Below are positions 1-8,616 of a DNA stretch of 64,000 nucleotides, piece after piece. The DNA comes from Gemmatimonadetes bacterium bin94. GTDB taxonomy: Bacteria; Gemmatimonadota; Gemmatimonadetes; Longimicrobiales; Gaopeijiaceae. The translations under genes were made by a program, and so were the position numbers. Numbering within the stretch: position 1 is the stretch's first letter; the number at the start of each line of letters is the position of its first letter. A model generated the notes under the pieces. That model was not told the DNA's origin. It saw nothing but the letters and a program-made list of their open reading frames with translations, and ran no database searches. The stretch spans positions 1 through 64,000 of the forward strand of contig MPNE01000021.1 of NCBI GenBank assembly GCA_002238865.1. The letters are read 5' to 3'.

Positions 1-551
1 ACCCCCCCCCCCCCGGCCCCCGCCCCCGCGGCCATCACTTCCCGGGACGGGTTCGGCGAGGCCAGCCAGACCTCGTCGACACCCGCCACCCTGGCCGTCA
101 CGGCCGTCATGAGCACCGACGACGGCAGGGGGAAGCGCCCCCCCGGCGCATAGCACCCCGCCACCCGGACGGGCACCAGGCGGTCGCCGGCCCTGCCCCC
201 CTCCACCGCCACGTCCACCGGAGCCGCCGACTCCAGTTGGGCGCGCGCGAAGTGCTCGATCCGGCCGGCGGTGCGCTCCAGCAACTCACGATCGGCCAGA
301 GGTAGCGACTCCAGGACAGCCCGCATCTCCCGGGGCGTCCTCAGAAGCGCCCCGCCGACTTCGAGACCGTCCCACCGCTGGGCGAATTCGCGCAGCGCCT
401 CCTCGCCCCGCTCCCTCACGGCCTCGATGATCTCCAGCACCGGCGCGATAATCTCCGGCGCCACCGCGGGCTGCCGCTCACGACCCACATCGGCGGCATT
501 CACCCGGCGCAGCCGAACCTCGAATCGTCCGCCGCCGGGACGATCACCCAC
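1..551 (-). CDS. hisD: Histidinol dehydrogenase, C-terminus cut by window edge
   Basis: This frame is not in the ORF track; I translated it by hand. HisD oxidises L-histidinol to L-histidine in two NAD-dependent steps, the last in the pathway. The reading includes 'RWDGLEV' and 'VAGCYAPGGRFPLPSSVLM', matching the family's YxPGG...PSSVLM signature. About 183 residues are present of the usual ~430, so the catalytic part lies outside the window. The GTG start at 551 overlaps the hisA-hisIE stop by 8 bases, consistent with translational coupling as the last gene of the his operon. The last codons before the edge are in a run of 13 C (G on the coding strand), giving a Gly-rich reading that does not match the family well and may be an assembly-edge artefact. 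Confidence 0.9.
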   Translation of the reverse strand, partial: MGDRPGGGRFEVRLRRVNAADVGRERQPAVAPEIIAPVLEIIEAVRERGEEALREFAQRWDGLEVGGALLRTPREMRAVLESLPLADRELLERTAGRIEHFARAQLESAAPVDVAVEGGRAGDRLVPVRVAGCYAPGGRFPLPSSVLMTAVTARVAGVDEVWLASPNPSREVMAAGAGAGGGG

Positions 552-1872
552 GACCGCCTCCCGACGCCCCCGCTCCCTTCGGCTCCGACACCGCCCTTCT
601 GCTCACCACCAGGCTGCGCCTGTCCAATTCCCGTTCCACATCGGCCAGGTCCACGCCCGCCCGTTCCAGCGCCACGGCAAGGAAGTACATCACGTCGGCA
701 GCTTCCTCGACGACCCGGTTCGCGCTTGCCGGCTCACCGCGTCCGCCAGCGCGCTCACCAACCGCGCCGACCGCTTCGCCCAACTCCCCGGCCTCCTCGA
801 TCAGCTTCCCGCGGAGCAACGCCTCGTCGCCGAGCAAACGGCTCGTCAGAGACCCGGAGACCGGATTCGCGCCGCGGTCCGCGACCGTACGTTCCAGCGC
901 GCGGAGGCCACGCGCCGGGCCGAAGCACGTCCACTCGTCCCTGTGACAGAAGCCCTCGCCGGCCTGCACCACCGTAAAGCGCAAACTATCCCGGTCGCAG
1001 TCGGCCTCGATCCTCAGCAGGACCTGGCTCGCGCCCGAGGACTCTCCCTTTCGCCACAGGCCACGGGAGCGCGACTGGTAGATTCCGCGGCCCTCGTCGA
1101 TCGCGGCCCGCACGCTCTCCGGACCGGACCAGACCAGTCCCAGTGCCGCGCCCCGGTCATCGGCAACGACTGTCGGCCACAGCCCATCGTCGCGTTCGCA
1201 CTTCAGCGGTGCGGTGAACGCCTCGGCCAGCCCGAGATGACCGCGGTAGAGGGCCATGCCGACCTGGGCGTCAGCGCCCGCCGCGTCCAGCCACCCGATT
1301 TCTTCGGCAGTCGTGATTCCGCCGGCGACGGTCAGGCGCGCGGTCTCTGCTGCCTCCGCCAGTGGGGCGATCTGGTCCCTCGGGAAACCGCCCTCCCTGC
1401 CCTCGCCCTCGACAAAGGTCACCAGGAACCCGCCCGCCAGGCCGCGGAGTTCGCGCATGCCATCGTACACGGTGCGGCCGGTGCGCTCCGTCCACCCCTT
1501 GACCACGACCTCACCCTCCCACGCGTCGAGGGCCGCCACCACCCTGTCGCGCGGCAGGCCTTCCAGCACTTCCGGCACCGCCGCCGTGCCGAGGACGACC
1601 TTCACGGCGCCCCGGTTCAGCCACTCCAGCGCCGTGTCCCGGTCGCGTATCCCCCCGCCCACCCGGCAAGGGGCCAGCCGGCACAGCTCCTCGATCACGG
1701 CGGTGTTGGACCCCCTCCCGAGCGCCGCGTCCAGATCGACGACGGCCACCTCGCCAACTCGCCCGAACCGCTCCGCGATGGGACGCGGGTCGCCGGCTTC
1801 AAGCACCTTGCGGCGCCCTTGCACGAGCTGCACTGCCTGCCCGTCCATGAGGTCGATGGAGGGAATGATCAT
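544..1872 (-). CDS. hisA-hisIE: HisA-HisI-HisE fusion: ProFAR isomerase, PR-AMP cyclohydrolase, PR-ATP pyrophosphohydrolase
   Basis: A 442-residue fusion covering pathway steps 2, 3 and 4. Residues 1 to about 235 are a HisA barrel ('PSIDLMDGQAVQLVQG' with the catalytic-type Asp, and 'VAGGITTAEEI' near the phosphate-binding end). Residues from about 240 to 340 are HisI: 'YQSRSRGLWRKGESSG', the Mg/Zn-site 'DCDRD', and Cys in 'FCH' and 'TCFG'. Residues from about 345 are HisE ('KLIEEAGELGEAV', then 'VEEAADVMYFLAVAL'). HisIE fusions are common, whereas HisA joined to HisIE is not a usual arrangement. The reading frame is open throughout with no stop or start between domains. The start overlaps the hisF stop (ATGA). 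Confidence 0.95.
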   Translation of the reverse strand: MIIPSIDLMDGQAVQLVQGRRKVLEAGDPRPIAERFGRVGEVAVVDLDAALGRGSNTAVIEELCRLAPCRVGGGIRDRDTALEWLNRGAVKVVLGTAAVPEVLEGLPRDRVVAALDAWEGEVVVKGWTERTGRTVYDGMRELRGLAGGFLVTFVEGEGREGGFPRDQIAPLAEAAETARLTVAGGITTAEEIGWLDAAGADAQVGMALYRGHLGLAEAFTAPLKCERDDGLWPTVVADDRGAALGLVWSGPESVRAAIDEGRGIYQSRSRGLWRKGESSGASQVLLRIEADCDRDSLRFTVVQAGEGFCHRDEWTCFGPARGLRALERTVADRGANPVSGSLTSRLLGDEALLRGKLIEEAGELGEAVGAVGERAGGRGEPASANRVVEEAADVMYFLAVALERAGVDLADVERELDRRSLVVSRRAVSEPKGAGASGGGRG

Positions 1873-2729
1873 GCGCTGGTCTCCTTTTCCGCGGTGTAGG
1901 CCGGGCGCACGGCGACCCCCAACCCCGACAACGCCGCCTTCACCTCCTGGACCGTCCAGTTCCGCTGGTGAAAGATCGACGCGGCCAGAACGGCGTCCGC
2001 CCCTGCCCGAACCGCGTCGGCCATGTGCTCGGGCGTGTCGGCACCACCGGAGGCGACGATGGGGATGCGCACGCTGGAGCGCACCGCACGGAGCAGGCCA
2101 AGCTCGTACCCGCTTCGGGTCCCGTCGCGGTCGAAGCTCGTGAGCAGAACTTCGCCGGCGCCAAGCTCGGCCGCCCGGCGGGTCCAGGCAACCGCGTCCA
2201 TCCCGACGCGCTCGGTCCCCGACCGCACGACGACTTCATAGCCGCTGCCGCGCGTGTGCCACCCCGCCGCGTCGACCGAAATCACGACGCACTGGGAACC
2301 GAATCGAGTTGCCAGCGCCGACAGCAACTCCGGCCGCCGGACCGCGGCCGTGTTCACCGCCACCTTGTCCGCACCCGCCTTGAGCAGGGCCGCGGCGTCC
2401 TCGACCTCGCCGATTCCACCCCCGACCGTAAGCGGCACCGAGAGACGGGCGCGCACCGCGCGAACCGTGTCCAGGCGAGTTCCCCGGCCTTCCGGCGTGG
2501 CCGTCACGTCCAGCACGACAACCTCGTCGGCGCCCTGCTCCTCGTACGAGTGGGCGAGCTCGGCCGGATCTCCCTGGTCGCGCAGTCCCTGGAACTTCAC
2601 GCCCTTGACGACCCGTCCCGCGCGCACGTCAAGGCAGGGCACGATACGCACCGGGAGCGACGCCGAATTGCCGGGCTCGACAATGGCCGAACGGCCGGAC
2701 CGGTTCCCGGGGGGCGGTGTCCACGCCAT
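1869..2729 (-). CDS. hisF: Imidazole glycerol phosphate synthase, cyclase subunit
   Basis: HisF is the synthase half of the HisF/HisH glutamine amidotransferase; it makes IGP and AICAR from PRFAR using ammonia from HisH. The hallmark start 'RIVPCLDVRAGRVVKG' appears about 27 residues in, followed by 'LTVGGGI' and 'VASGGADTPEHM'. The family usually starts almost at that motif, so the 286-residue reading carries an N-terminal extension. I kept the ATG at 2729 because GGAGG lies 11 bases upstream. The alternative GTG at 2651 gives family length but has no visible ribosome site. It starts 6 bases after the hisH stop and overlaps the next gene by 4. Confidence 0.95.
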   Translation of the reverse strand: MAWTPPPGNRSGRSAIVEPGNSASLPVRIVPCLDVRAGRVVKGVKFQGLRDQGDPAELAHSYEEQGADEVVVLDVTATPEGRGTRLDTVRAVRARLSVPLTVGGGIGEVEDAAALLKAGADKVAVNTAAVRRPELLSALATRFGSQCVVISVDAAGWHTRGSGYEVVVRSGTERVGMDAVAWTRRAAELGAGEVLLTSFDRDGTRSGYELGLLRAVRSSVRIPIVASGGADTPEHMADAVRAGADAVLAASIFHQRNWTVQEVKAALSGLGVAVRPAYTAEKETSA

Positions 2730-2735
2730 GTGCCG

Positions 2736-3341
2736 CTAGGCCTCCAGCCAGTTGGACAGGAGCGCTTTGCCGTACGTACCCGAAAGCTCGGGGTGGAACT
2801 GGCACGCAACCACGGCGCCCCGTTCCACGGCGGCGAGAAACCGGCCCCCGTACTCGGACCAGACCGGGTGCCAGCCCGGGGTGATCGTTGCCAGTCGGTA
2901 CGAATTGGCAAAGTAGGCGAAGCCGCGAGGGACGATCCTGCACCCGTCCGACGGGCTCACGAGGTTCCACCCCATCTGCGGCACTCTCAGCTCGGGATGT
3001 CCCTGCCCGTAGCTCTCCACCTCGCCGTCGAGCAGACCCAGTCCCGTCACACCGGGGGCTTCTTCGCTGCCCCGCGCCATGAGCTGCATGCCGAGACAGA
3101 TGCCCAGGGTGGAGCGGCCTTGCAGCATCCTGTCGCGAAGGGCGTCCTCCAGACCACGCGTGTCAATGGCTGCCCGAGCGGCCGCGAAGGCGCCCACGCC
3201 GGGCAACACCACCCGGTCCGACCGGGCCACCGCATCCGGGTCGGCCGTCGTGCGCACGGAGCAGCCGAAGCGCTCGAATGCGGTCACAACCGATGCCAGG
3301 TTGGCCGTGCTCGTGCGCACCACGGTGACGGCAGGCGTCAC
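2736..3341 (-). CDS. hisH: Imidazole glycerol phosphate synthase, glutamine amidotransferase subunit
   Basis: HisH hydrolyses glutamine and channels ammonia to HisF. The 201 residues carry the class I amidotransferase nucleophile motif 'GICLGMQLM' and the His/Glu pair in 'CQFHPELSG' near the C-terminus, so the Cys-His-Glu triad is complete. Length is typical. The start is GTG, overlapping the hisB stop as GTGA, which indicates coupled translation. Confidence 0.96.
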   Translation of the reverse strand: MTPAVTVVRTSTANLASVVTAFERFGCSVRTTADPDAVARSDRVVLPGVGAFAAARAAIDTRGLEDALRDRMLQGRSTLGICLGMQLMARGSEEAPGVTGLGLLDGEVESYGQGHPELRVPQMGWNLVSPSDGCRIVPRGFAYFANSYRLATITPGWHPVWSEYGGRFLAAVERGAVVACQFHPELSGTYGKALLSNWLEA

Positions 3342-3997
3342 AGTACACCCTTGGTGGACGGAACATCGTCCGCGCCGGTCCTCGACAGCGCGGCCTTCAG
3401 CGCCAGGGCCAGCGCCTTGAACGCGGCCTCGATCCTGTGATGGTCATTGGCGCCGCGCAACACGTCGACGTGCAGGGTGAGGCCCGCGCCCTGCGCAAAG
3501 GAATGGAAGAAGTGCGGCACCATCTCGCAGGAGAGCGCGCCGACCCGCTCCCGTTTCAGACCCAGCTCCCCGGCGAAGAAGGGCCGCCCCGAGACATCGA
3601 CCACGGCGCGCGCCAGGGCTTCATCCAGCGGGGCATGGCAATGGCCGAAACGGACGATGCCTTCCCGGCGCTCACCGACTGCGCGCGCCAGCGCCTGCCC
3701 GAGGGCCAGACCGACGTCCTCGACCGTGTGGTGGTCGTCGACATCGAGGTCGCCGTCGCAGGACAGCTCCAGCTCCCAGCCGGCGTGGAACCCGAGCGCA
3801 TGCAGCATGTGGTCGAAAAAGCCGATCCCGGTCCCGGCCCTCACGCGTCCGGGCCCGTCCAGGCCCACGTCCACCCTGACGCGCGTCTCATGAGTCTCAC
3901 GAACGACCCGGCCCGTCCTACCGGGCCCGGGACCCGTCCTCACACCACCGCTCCCGGTCCTCGGCGCCTCTGCCGCCGCCTTCGCCCGATCAGCCAT
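3338..3997 (-). CDS. hisB: Imidazoleglycerol-phosphate dehydratase
   Basis: HisB removes water from IGP to give imidazole acetol phosphate (step 6). The diagnostic metal-binding segments are all present: '[18 protein letters not shown]', '[15 protein letters not shown]', '[12 protein letters not shown]' and '[17 protein letters not shown]'. The ORF track extends to 4159, but the ATG at 3997 gives 219 residues, near the family size, has a G-rich ribosome site about 8 bases upstream, and overlaps the preceding stop by 8. The protein has no HAD phosphatase domain (unlike the enterobacterial HisNB fusion); that activity sits instead on the neighbouring HisC fusion. Confidence 0.95.
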   Translation of the reverse strand: MADRAKAAAEAPRTGSGGVRTGPGPGRTGRVVRETHETRVRVDVGLDGPGRVRAGTGIGFFDHMLHALGFHAGWELELSCDGDLDVDDHHTVEDVGLALGQALARAVGERREGIVRFGHCHAPLDEALARAVVDVSGRPFFAGELGLKRERVGALSCEMVPHFFHSFAQGAGLTLHVDVLRGANDHHRIEAAFKALALALKAALSRTGADDVPSTKGVL

Positions 3998-5696
3998 CGA
4001 AAAGCCCCCCAAAGTTGCTGTTGCCGTCCACGACACGCGCCGCTCCGGCGGCGAGCAGTGCGCGCCGGATACCCCCTCCGGCGGCCTCGGACCCATCACC
4101 TCCCGGCGGCACCACTCCGACCGGCACCAACCTCGCAGCTTTCGCCGCGCACACGTCATCCGGCGTATCGCCCATCATCCAGGCCGTGTTCGCCTTCAGG
4201 CGCGCGACCGCCATCGTCACCGGCGCCGGATCCGGCTTGAGCGGCCCGTCCTCCCGGCAAATGACCGCGCCGAAGAAGCCCCGGATGCCCATTTCCCGCA
4301 GGAACCGCTCGGCGTCCTTGCGCGGCCGGCCGGTCACGATTCCCAGCTTGAACGCCCGGGCCAGCTCCTCGATCAGCTCCGGCGCCGGAATCAACGTCTC
4401 GTGCCGCCGCAGGCCCGGCGCCTCCCCGGTGCCCTGATAGGCCTCCTCGAAGCGGCGCGTCACCTCGGCCGGCGAGGCCCTCACACCCGCTTCCGTCAGG
4501 AGCGTCCGGGTCACGGCCCAGTCGTCGTTCGCGTGACCCCGGGCCTTGACCGCGTTGATCTCCTCGTTGCCGATGGTAACGCCAAAGGATGCACAGGCCT
4601 GCACGATGGCTCTCCGGTACGAGCGCCGCACGTCGGCGAGCACCCCGTCCATGTCGAAGATCAGCGCCTCCGGCTTCTTCAGGCATTGCATCGCCCGCTC
4701 GACACGGCGAAACTCGCCGTCGTCCCGTGGTACGGTTGTGCGCACAAACCCGGGCAGGTGATCGAAACAGCGCACAAGGATCCCCTGCGCGGCCATCCCC
4801 TGCCGGATCCAGACGGCATCGGGGAAGAGCGCGGAGACGAAGTTCGTCTGTGAGGACAACGGCATTCCGCCCGCACTCCGGATCAACGCAGCAAGTCGTT
4901 CCCGTCGGGAGGTCACGTACTCCACGAATTCACGCATCGACTCCACGCCCCTGTGCAACCGGTCAACCGCTATCGCGATCGACGGGCCGCTCAGCGAGTA
5001 GGGGCCGCCGTATCCCCGCAGGGTATCGATCCGTTCCTTCGACCCGACCGCGAAGCCGACGCGCAACCCGGCCAATCCCCATGACTTGGACATGGTTCGG
5101 ATCATCACCACGGTGGGGATATCGAGCAGGACCTCCGTGGGATCGGACTCGGCAAACTCGGCGTACGCCATGTCCACCATCAGGGTGACTTCTGCCGGGA
5201 GTTCCCCGGCCAGACGCACCAGCGCGTCGGTCGGGAACGCCATCCCCGTCGGGTTGTCGGGTGAAATGACCACCACCACGCCCGTCTTCCCGGTCACCGC
5301 GTCGAGGATCCGGTCGTGCGGCAACGTGCCCCACTCGTACTCGATCGGTACCAGGCGCCCTCCCGCCATGCGCGCGAAGGCGGGCACCATGATGAAGGTG
5401 GGGGTCGGAAAGACGGCGTCCTGTTCTGGCGCCAGGAAGGCACGGAACACCCGGTCGATGGCGTCGTCTGCTCCGGTGGTGGCGAGCACACGGGACGGAT
5501 CGGTCCCCAGGTATGCCGCATACGCCTCTTCCAGCTGCTCCGCGCCTTCGTATTTGCGGAACACGGCGGGACCAAGCTCCTCCAGCACGTCCAGGCACTC
5601 CCGGCCGGGCGGCTCACCCTCGTTCATGCTGAGGTCGATCACGTCGGCGGAGGCCGGGTCGATCACGGCGGCGGCCAGGTCGATCGGGTCGTTCAT
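3990..5696 (-). CDS. hisC: Fusion of histidinol-phosphate aminotransferase (HisC) with a HAD-family phosphatase
   Basis: A 568-residue two-domain protein. Residues 1 to about 335 form a class I/II PLP aminotransferase of the HisC type: '[11 protein letters not shown]', then '[13 protein letters not shown]' with the PLP Lys at about residue 204. From about residue 340 a complete HAD phosphatase follows: motif I '[10 protein letters not shown]', motif II 'IVTGRP', motif III 'GPLKPDP', motif IV '[13 protein letters not shown]'. HisC makes histidinol phosphate. The HAD half is inferred to be the histidinol-phosphate phosphatase, since no other candidate for step 8 is in the operon and the fusion would couple two consecutive steps. 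The HAD half resembles, from memory, a HAD-IA clade of undetermined function. The ORF track's longer version starts inside hisG; the ATG at 5696 overlaps the hisG stop as ATGA. Confidence 0.93.
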   Translation of the reverse strand: MNDPIDLAAAVIDPASADVIDLSMNEGEPPGRECLDVLEELGPAVFRKYEGAEQLEEAYAAYLGTDPSRVLATTGADDAIDRVFRAFLAPEQDAVFPTPTFIMVPAFARMAGGRLVPIEYEWGTLPHDRILDAVTGKTGVVVVISPDNPTGMAFPTDALVRLAGELPAEVTLMVDMAYAEFAESDPTEVLLDIPTVVMIRTMSKSWGLAGLRVGFAVGSKERIDTLRGYGGPYSLSGPSIAIAVDRLHRGVESMREFVEYVTSRRERLAALIRSAGGMPLSSQTNFVSALFPDAVWIRQGMAAQGILVRCFDHLPGFVRTTVPRDDGEFRRVERAMQCLKKPEALIFDMDGVLADVRRSYRRAIVQACASFGVTIGNEEINAVKARGHANDDWAVTRTLLTEAGVRASPAEVTRRFEEAYQGTGEAPGLRRHETLIPAPELIEELARAFKLGIVTGRPRKDAERFLREMGIRGFFGAVICREDGPLKPDPAPVTMAVARLKANTAWMMGDTPDDVCAAKAARLVPVGVVPPGGDGSEAAGGGIRRALLAAGAARVVDGNSNFGGLFDG

Positions 5697-6607
5697 GGAA
5701 CGATCTGCTGGGGCGCGGACACGACGAGATCGGTGCCGCCGCGCGACCTGACATCCAGGATGAGCTCGGGCAGACCCCGCCGCGGGACCGCCGCCCGGAC
5801 GGCGTAGGCCCTCTCGCCGTGGAGACGCGACACCGTTGGTTCGCGCATGCAGGGCAGCACCGAAACCACCCGGTCGAAATCCGCCTCGGCGACGTTGAGT
5901 TCCAGCATCACCCGGTTCCGGGCCTCGAGGACGGAACTCAGGAGGAGGACCAGATCCTCGATCGCCCCGCGACGGACGGGGTCGTCGAGCGCAGCGCGGC
6001 CGGCATAGAGCCGCGTGGAAGACCGCATCAGGGTGTCCACGATGCGCAGCCCGTTCGCACGCAGCGTGGAACCGCTCGCCGTGTTGTCGACGATCAGGTC
6101 GGCATCCTCCGGAGGGAAAACCTCGGTGGCGCCGTACGAGCGCACCAGGACGGCGTCGAACGGCTGCCCGGCGATCCAGCGCCGGGCGGTGCGGACGTAT
6201 TCCGAGGCCACGACGAACGGACGCCCCGCCGGGTGGGCCGCGGGTAGCGCGCCGTCCGTGAGCAGGGCGACGGGGGCCGCGGCGACCACCCTCACCGGGT
6301 CCAGCCCGGTGTCCAGGAGTTCGACGACGTCGGCGTCGAGTTCGGCCACCCAGTCCGCCCCGGCAAACCCGACATCGCGCGAACCGGCGTGAAGCATTTC
6401 CACGACATTCTGGGGCTTCAGCAGCTTGGCCTTGAAGCCCGGCCATGAAACCAGGGGCCGATAGTTGCGCCCTCCCAGCCGCACGTCCACGCCAGCGTCC
6501 CCCAGCAATTCGAGAACGCCGGCCTGCATGTGGCCCTTGGGGAGGCCGATCCGGACTCCCGCGGTTCGGCGCGCACCACCGCGGTCGGTGTCTTTCATCT
6601 CCGGCAA
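5693..6607 (-). CDS. hisG: ATP phosphoribosyltransferase, long form
   Basis: HisG joins ATP and PRPP, the first and controlled step of histidine synthesis. The 304 residues contain 'RIGLPKGHMQAGVLELL' at the N-terminus, 'DVGFAGADWVAE' and 'DLIVDNTASGSTLRANGL' for PRPP binding. The last ~75 residues fit the regulatory C-terminal domain of long HisG, so a HisZ partner is not needed and feedback by histidine is expected. The start is unsettled: TTG at 6607 or ATG at 6598, with a purine-rich stretch (GAAAGGGAAAG) just upstream favouring the first. It is the first structural gene of the operon, 39 to 48 bases downstream of the T-run of a terminator-like hairpin. Confidence 0.94.
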   Translation of the reverse strand: MPEMKDTDRGGARRTAGVRIGLPKGHMQAGVLELLGDAGVDVRLGGRNYRPLVSWPGFKAKLLKPQNVVEMLHAGSRDVGFAGADWVAELDADVVELLDTGLDPVRVVAAAPVALLTDGALPAAHPAGRPFVVASEYVRTARRWIAGQPFDAVLVRSYGATEVFPPEDADLIVDNTASGSTLRANGLRIVDTLMRSSTRLYAGRAALDDPVRRGAIEDLVLLLSSVLEARNRVMLELNVAEADFDRVVSVLPCMREPTVSRLHGERAYAVRAAVPRRGLPELILDVRSRGGTDLVVSAPQQIVP

Positions 6608-6645
6608 TGTCTTTCCCTTTCTCTCTTTTCGGATGCTGTCTGCAC

Positions 6646-6677
6646 AAAAAAAACCGGCCCCCCGCAGAGGAAGCCGG
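6646..6677 (-). terminator. Intrinsic terminator upstream of hisG (putative attenuator)
   Basis: On the minus strand, CCGGCTTCC and GGGGGCCGG can form a 9-bp stem (two G-T pairs) around a 6-base loop, followed at once by eight T. It stands between the His-rich leader ORF and hisG, where it would end transcription before the operon unless an alternative fold forms. A second possible stem pairs GGTATAGCC (at the leader stop) with GGCATACC (one bulge) just upstream. I could not settle which segments form the antiterminator. Confidence 0.8.
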
Positions 6678-6709
6678 CGCTCCTGGTATGCCCGTCCGCT
6701 TTCGCTCGG

Positions 6710-6784
6710 CTATACCGTTACGCGGCCGCCTCTCTCGGCGCGACCGTGATGATGGTGCGGATGGGTCAGGAGATTCGTGTTCAT
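6710..6784 (-). CDS. hisL: His-rich leader peptide of the his operon
   Basis: A 24-codon ORF missing from the ORF track. It contains 'LLTHPHHHHG': five His codons (CAT CCG CAC CAT CAT CAC) within six. The frame stays open upstream to an ATG at 6829; that 39-residue version adds a second cluster, 'SHDHHG', for eight His in total. The short version fits the TTGACA promoter, which overlaps the upstream part and would give a nearly leaderless message. Known enterobacterial his leader peptides carry a run of His codons so that ribosome stalling under low charged tRNA-His prevents termination. The order leader, terminator, hisG here fits that logic. No strong ribosome site precedes either start. 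Confidence 0.75.
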   Translation of the reverse strand: MNTNLLTHPHHHHGRAERGGRVTV

Positions 6785-6793
6785 CAGGCCGTG

Positions 6794-6822
6794 ATGATCG
6801 TGGGAGCGGCGCCCGGTGTCAA
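6794..6822 (-). promoter_or_regulatory. Candidate sigma-70 promoter of the his operon
   Basis: TTGACA (6822-6817), a 17-base spacer, then GATCAT (6799-6794; four of six matches to TATAAT). Transcription would begin close to the leader ATG at 6784. If the longer leader starting at 6829 is the real one, the promoter must lie further upstream. Confidence 0.5.
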
Positions 6823-6907
6823 GGGTCATTGTGGCCGGGCGAGCCGCGAAGTATGCTCTCCATTCGGTTTGCCCCGTCCGCGTCCTCGATCACATCGGCG
6901 AATCCCC

Positions 6908-7132
6908 ATGAAAGTTCGACGCTCCCACTTCTTCCCGCGCACGCGCGCCGGCTGGATCGCGACGATCGCGTTCCTTCTGACCCTGGCGCTGGCGCAACCG
7001 CCCATTGTCCACGGCTTCATGAACCGGGTCGAACCGTGGATCCTGGGCATGCCCTTCCTCTTCGCCTACCTGCTCGGCGTTTACTGCCTCGTGATCGCCG
7101 TCCTGGTCTGGGCGCATCGAAAGGGACTGTGA
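6908..7132 (+). CDS. Small two-helix membrane protein next to the symporter (DUF3311-like)
   Basis: A 74-residue protein with two hydrophobic helices ('WIATIAFLLTLALA' and 'FLFAYLLGVYCLVIAVLVW') and basic ends. It starts at the ATG at 6908, not at the longer ORF in the track. Its stop overlaps the symporter start (TGATG), so the two are translated together. Small proteins of the DUF3311 type commonly precede SSS-family symporters and are thought to be accessory; the assignment here rests on size, topology and context rather than on a search. Divergent from the his operon leader. Confidence 0.75.
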   Translation: MKVRRSHFFPRTRAGWIATIAFLLTLALAQPPIVHGFMNRVEPWILGMPFLFAYLLGVYCLVIAVLVWAHRKGL

Positions 7133-8616
7133 TGGAGCCCTGGGTCGTATCCACCGGACTGATCTTCATCTACCTGATCGCGACAATCGTGATCGGGATG
7201 CTGGCCAACCGGAAGGGCACCGCCAACATGGAGGACTTCTTCCTCTGTGGACGCCAGGCCGGCTTCATCGTCCTCTACCTCACGGTCGTCGCCACCTTCC
7301 ACTCGGCATTCGCCTTCCTCGGGTCCGGCGGATTCTTCTACACCCACGGGATCGGCTTCTGGATGGCCGGGACCTGGACCGTGCTGGTCGGGGCGATCAC
7401 ATACACGATCGGAACGAGAATCTGGGCGCTGGGCAAGAAGTTCGGCTACATCACACCCGCGGACATGATCGCCGACTTCTACGAAAGTGAAGCGGTGCGG
7501 GTCATCGTCGCCGTGGTCTCGGTCGTCTTCACCCTCATATACATTCAGGTGCAGGCGCAGGGGCTCGGGTACATCCTCTCGGTCGCGACCGGTGACCGGA
7601 TTCCGTTCGCATGGGCCTCGCTGATCCTTCTGGTGGTCGCGGCAGGGTATCTCGTGGTCGGGGGACTCCGAGCCGTCTACTGGACCGACGTCATCCAGGG
7701 CGTCTGGATGTACATCGCGGTGTGGGCGGGGAGCCTCGTCCTGACCTACAAGCTCTTCGGCGGTCCCGTCCAGCTATGGCGCCGCCTGGCCGCGGAGCGA
7801 CCCGACCTGCTGACTCTGCCGGGTCCGGAGGGCTTCTTCACCCCGGGAATGTGGGTCGGCATGACGATCGCTCTTTCCTTTGGAATCATCTTCCAGCCGC
7901 ACATGATGATCCGCTACTTCACGGCCGCCTCCGATCGAACGCTCAAGGTCCTCGGCGCCACCACTCCCATCTACCTGATGACCCTGTTCATCCCGGCGGC
8001 GTTCGTGGGGCTCGGCGGCGCTCTGATTCTTCCGGACCTGGCGCAGCCGGACCGGGTCTTCCCGGAACTGCTCTTTCGCTACGCACCCGCGTGGCTGACC
8101 GGCCTGATCCTCGCCGGAGCCACCGCCGCCGCCATGTCCACCCTGGACTCGATCCTGCACTCCAACATGACCGTGCTCACGCGGGATGTGTACCAGCGCT
8201 ACGTCGCACCGAACCGGAGCCAGAAGCACTACCTGGCCTTCGGACGCTGGGTGGTGTTGGTGCTTCTCCTCCTTGGCTGGTTCCTCACCGTGTACAACCT
8301 CGACTTCCTTGTCACCCTGGTGACCTTGTCGGGTGCGGGCGCGCTGCAACTGATGCCCGCGGTGCTCGCCGTCTGCTACCCGGCACGCTGGCGGACCACG
8401 AGCGCGGGAGTGGTGTCGGGCATTGGCGCCGGCCTTGTCACCCTGTACGTCACCCGCGTGGTGGTCTACCAGCCCTTCGGGATGCACGAGGCGCTCTGGT
8501 CGCTGGTGATCAATTTTGCCGTCATGCTGACCGTATCGGCCTTCACGCGGCCCCCGTCGGACGCGACCGTGGAGAGGATTCACGGCGAAGTCGAGCGCTT
8601 CGTATACGGGGACTGA
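7132..8616 (+). CDS. Sodium:solute symporter (SSS family)
   Basis: A 494-residue inner-membrane transporter with about 13 predicted hydrophobic segments. Family features include 'NMEDFFLCGRQAGF' after the first helix, 'GFFYTHGIGFW', 'QPHMMIRYFTAASD' and 'TAAAMSTLDSILHSNM', the last being the conserved Na+-site region of SSS proteins. Pantothenate/proline-type permeases are the closest in pattern, but the substrate cannot be read from sequence. The start overlaps the stop of the small partner gene. Confidence 0.92.
   Translation: MEPWVVSTGLIFIYLIATIVIGMLANRKGTANMEDFFLCGRQAGFIVLYLTVVATFHSAFAFLGSGGFFYTHGIGFWMAGTWTVLVGAITYTIGTRIWALGKKFGYITPADMIADFYESEAVRVIVAVVSVVFTLIYIQVQAQGLGYILSVATGDRIPFAWASLILLVVAAGYLVVGGLRAVYWTDVIQGVWMYIAVWAGSLVLTYKLFGGPVQLWRRLAAERPDLLTLPGPEGFFTPGMWVGMTIALSFGIIFQPHMMIRYFTAASDRTLKVLGATTPIYLMTLFIPAAFVGLGGALILPDLAQPDRVFPELLFRYAPAWLTGLILAGATAAAMSTLDSILHSNMTVLTRDVYQRYVAPNRSQKHYLAFGRWVVLVLLLLGWFLTVYNLDFLVTLVTLSGAGALQLMPAVLAVCYPARWRTTSAGVVSGIGAGLVTLYVTRVVVYQPFGMHEALWSLVINFAVMLTVSAFTRPPSDATVERIHGEVERFVYGD

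Noticed and set aside
271-1899. 542-residue plus-strand ORF over hisD and hisA-hisIE
   Set aside because: Shadow frame; the minus-strand reading is an unambiguous histidine-pathway fusion.
2597-2970. Extra minus-strand ORFs between hisF and hisH
   Set aside because: Out-of-frame readings of hisH and hisF; both genes are complete without them.
6826-7117. Minus-strand ORFs over the small membrane protein as upstream his-operon genes
   Set aside because: They are antisense to a protein with clear membrane helices and have no recognised motif.
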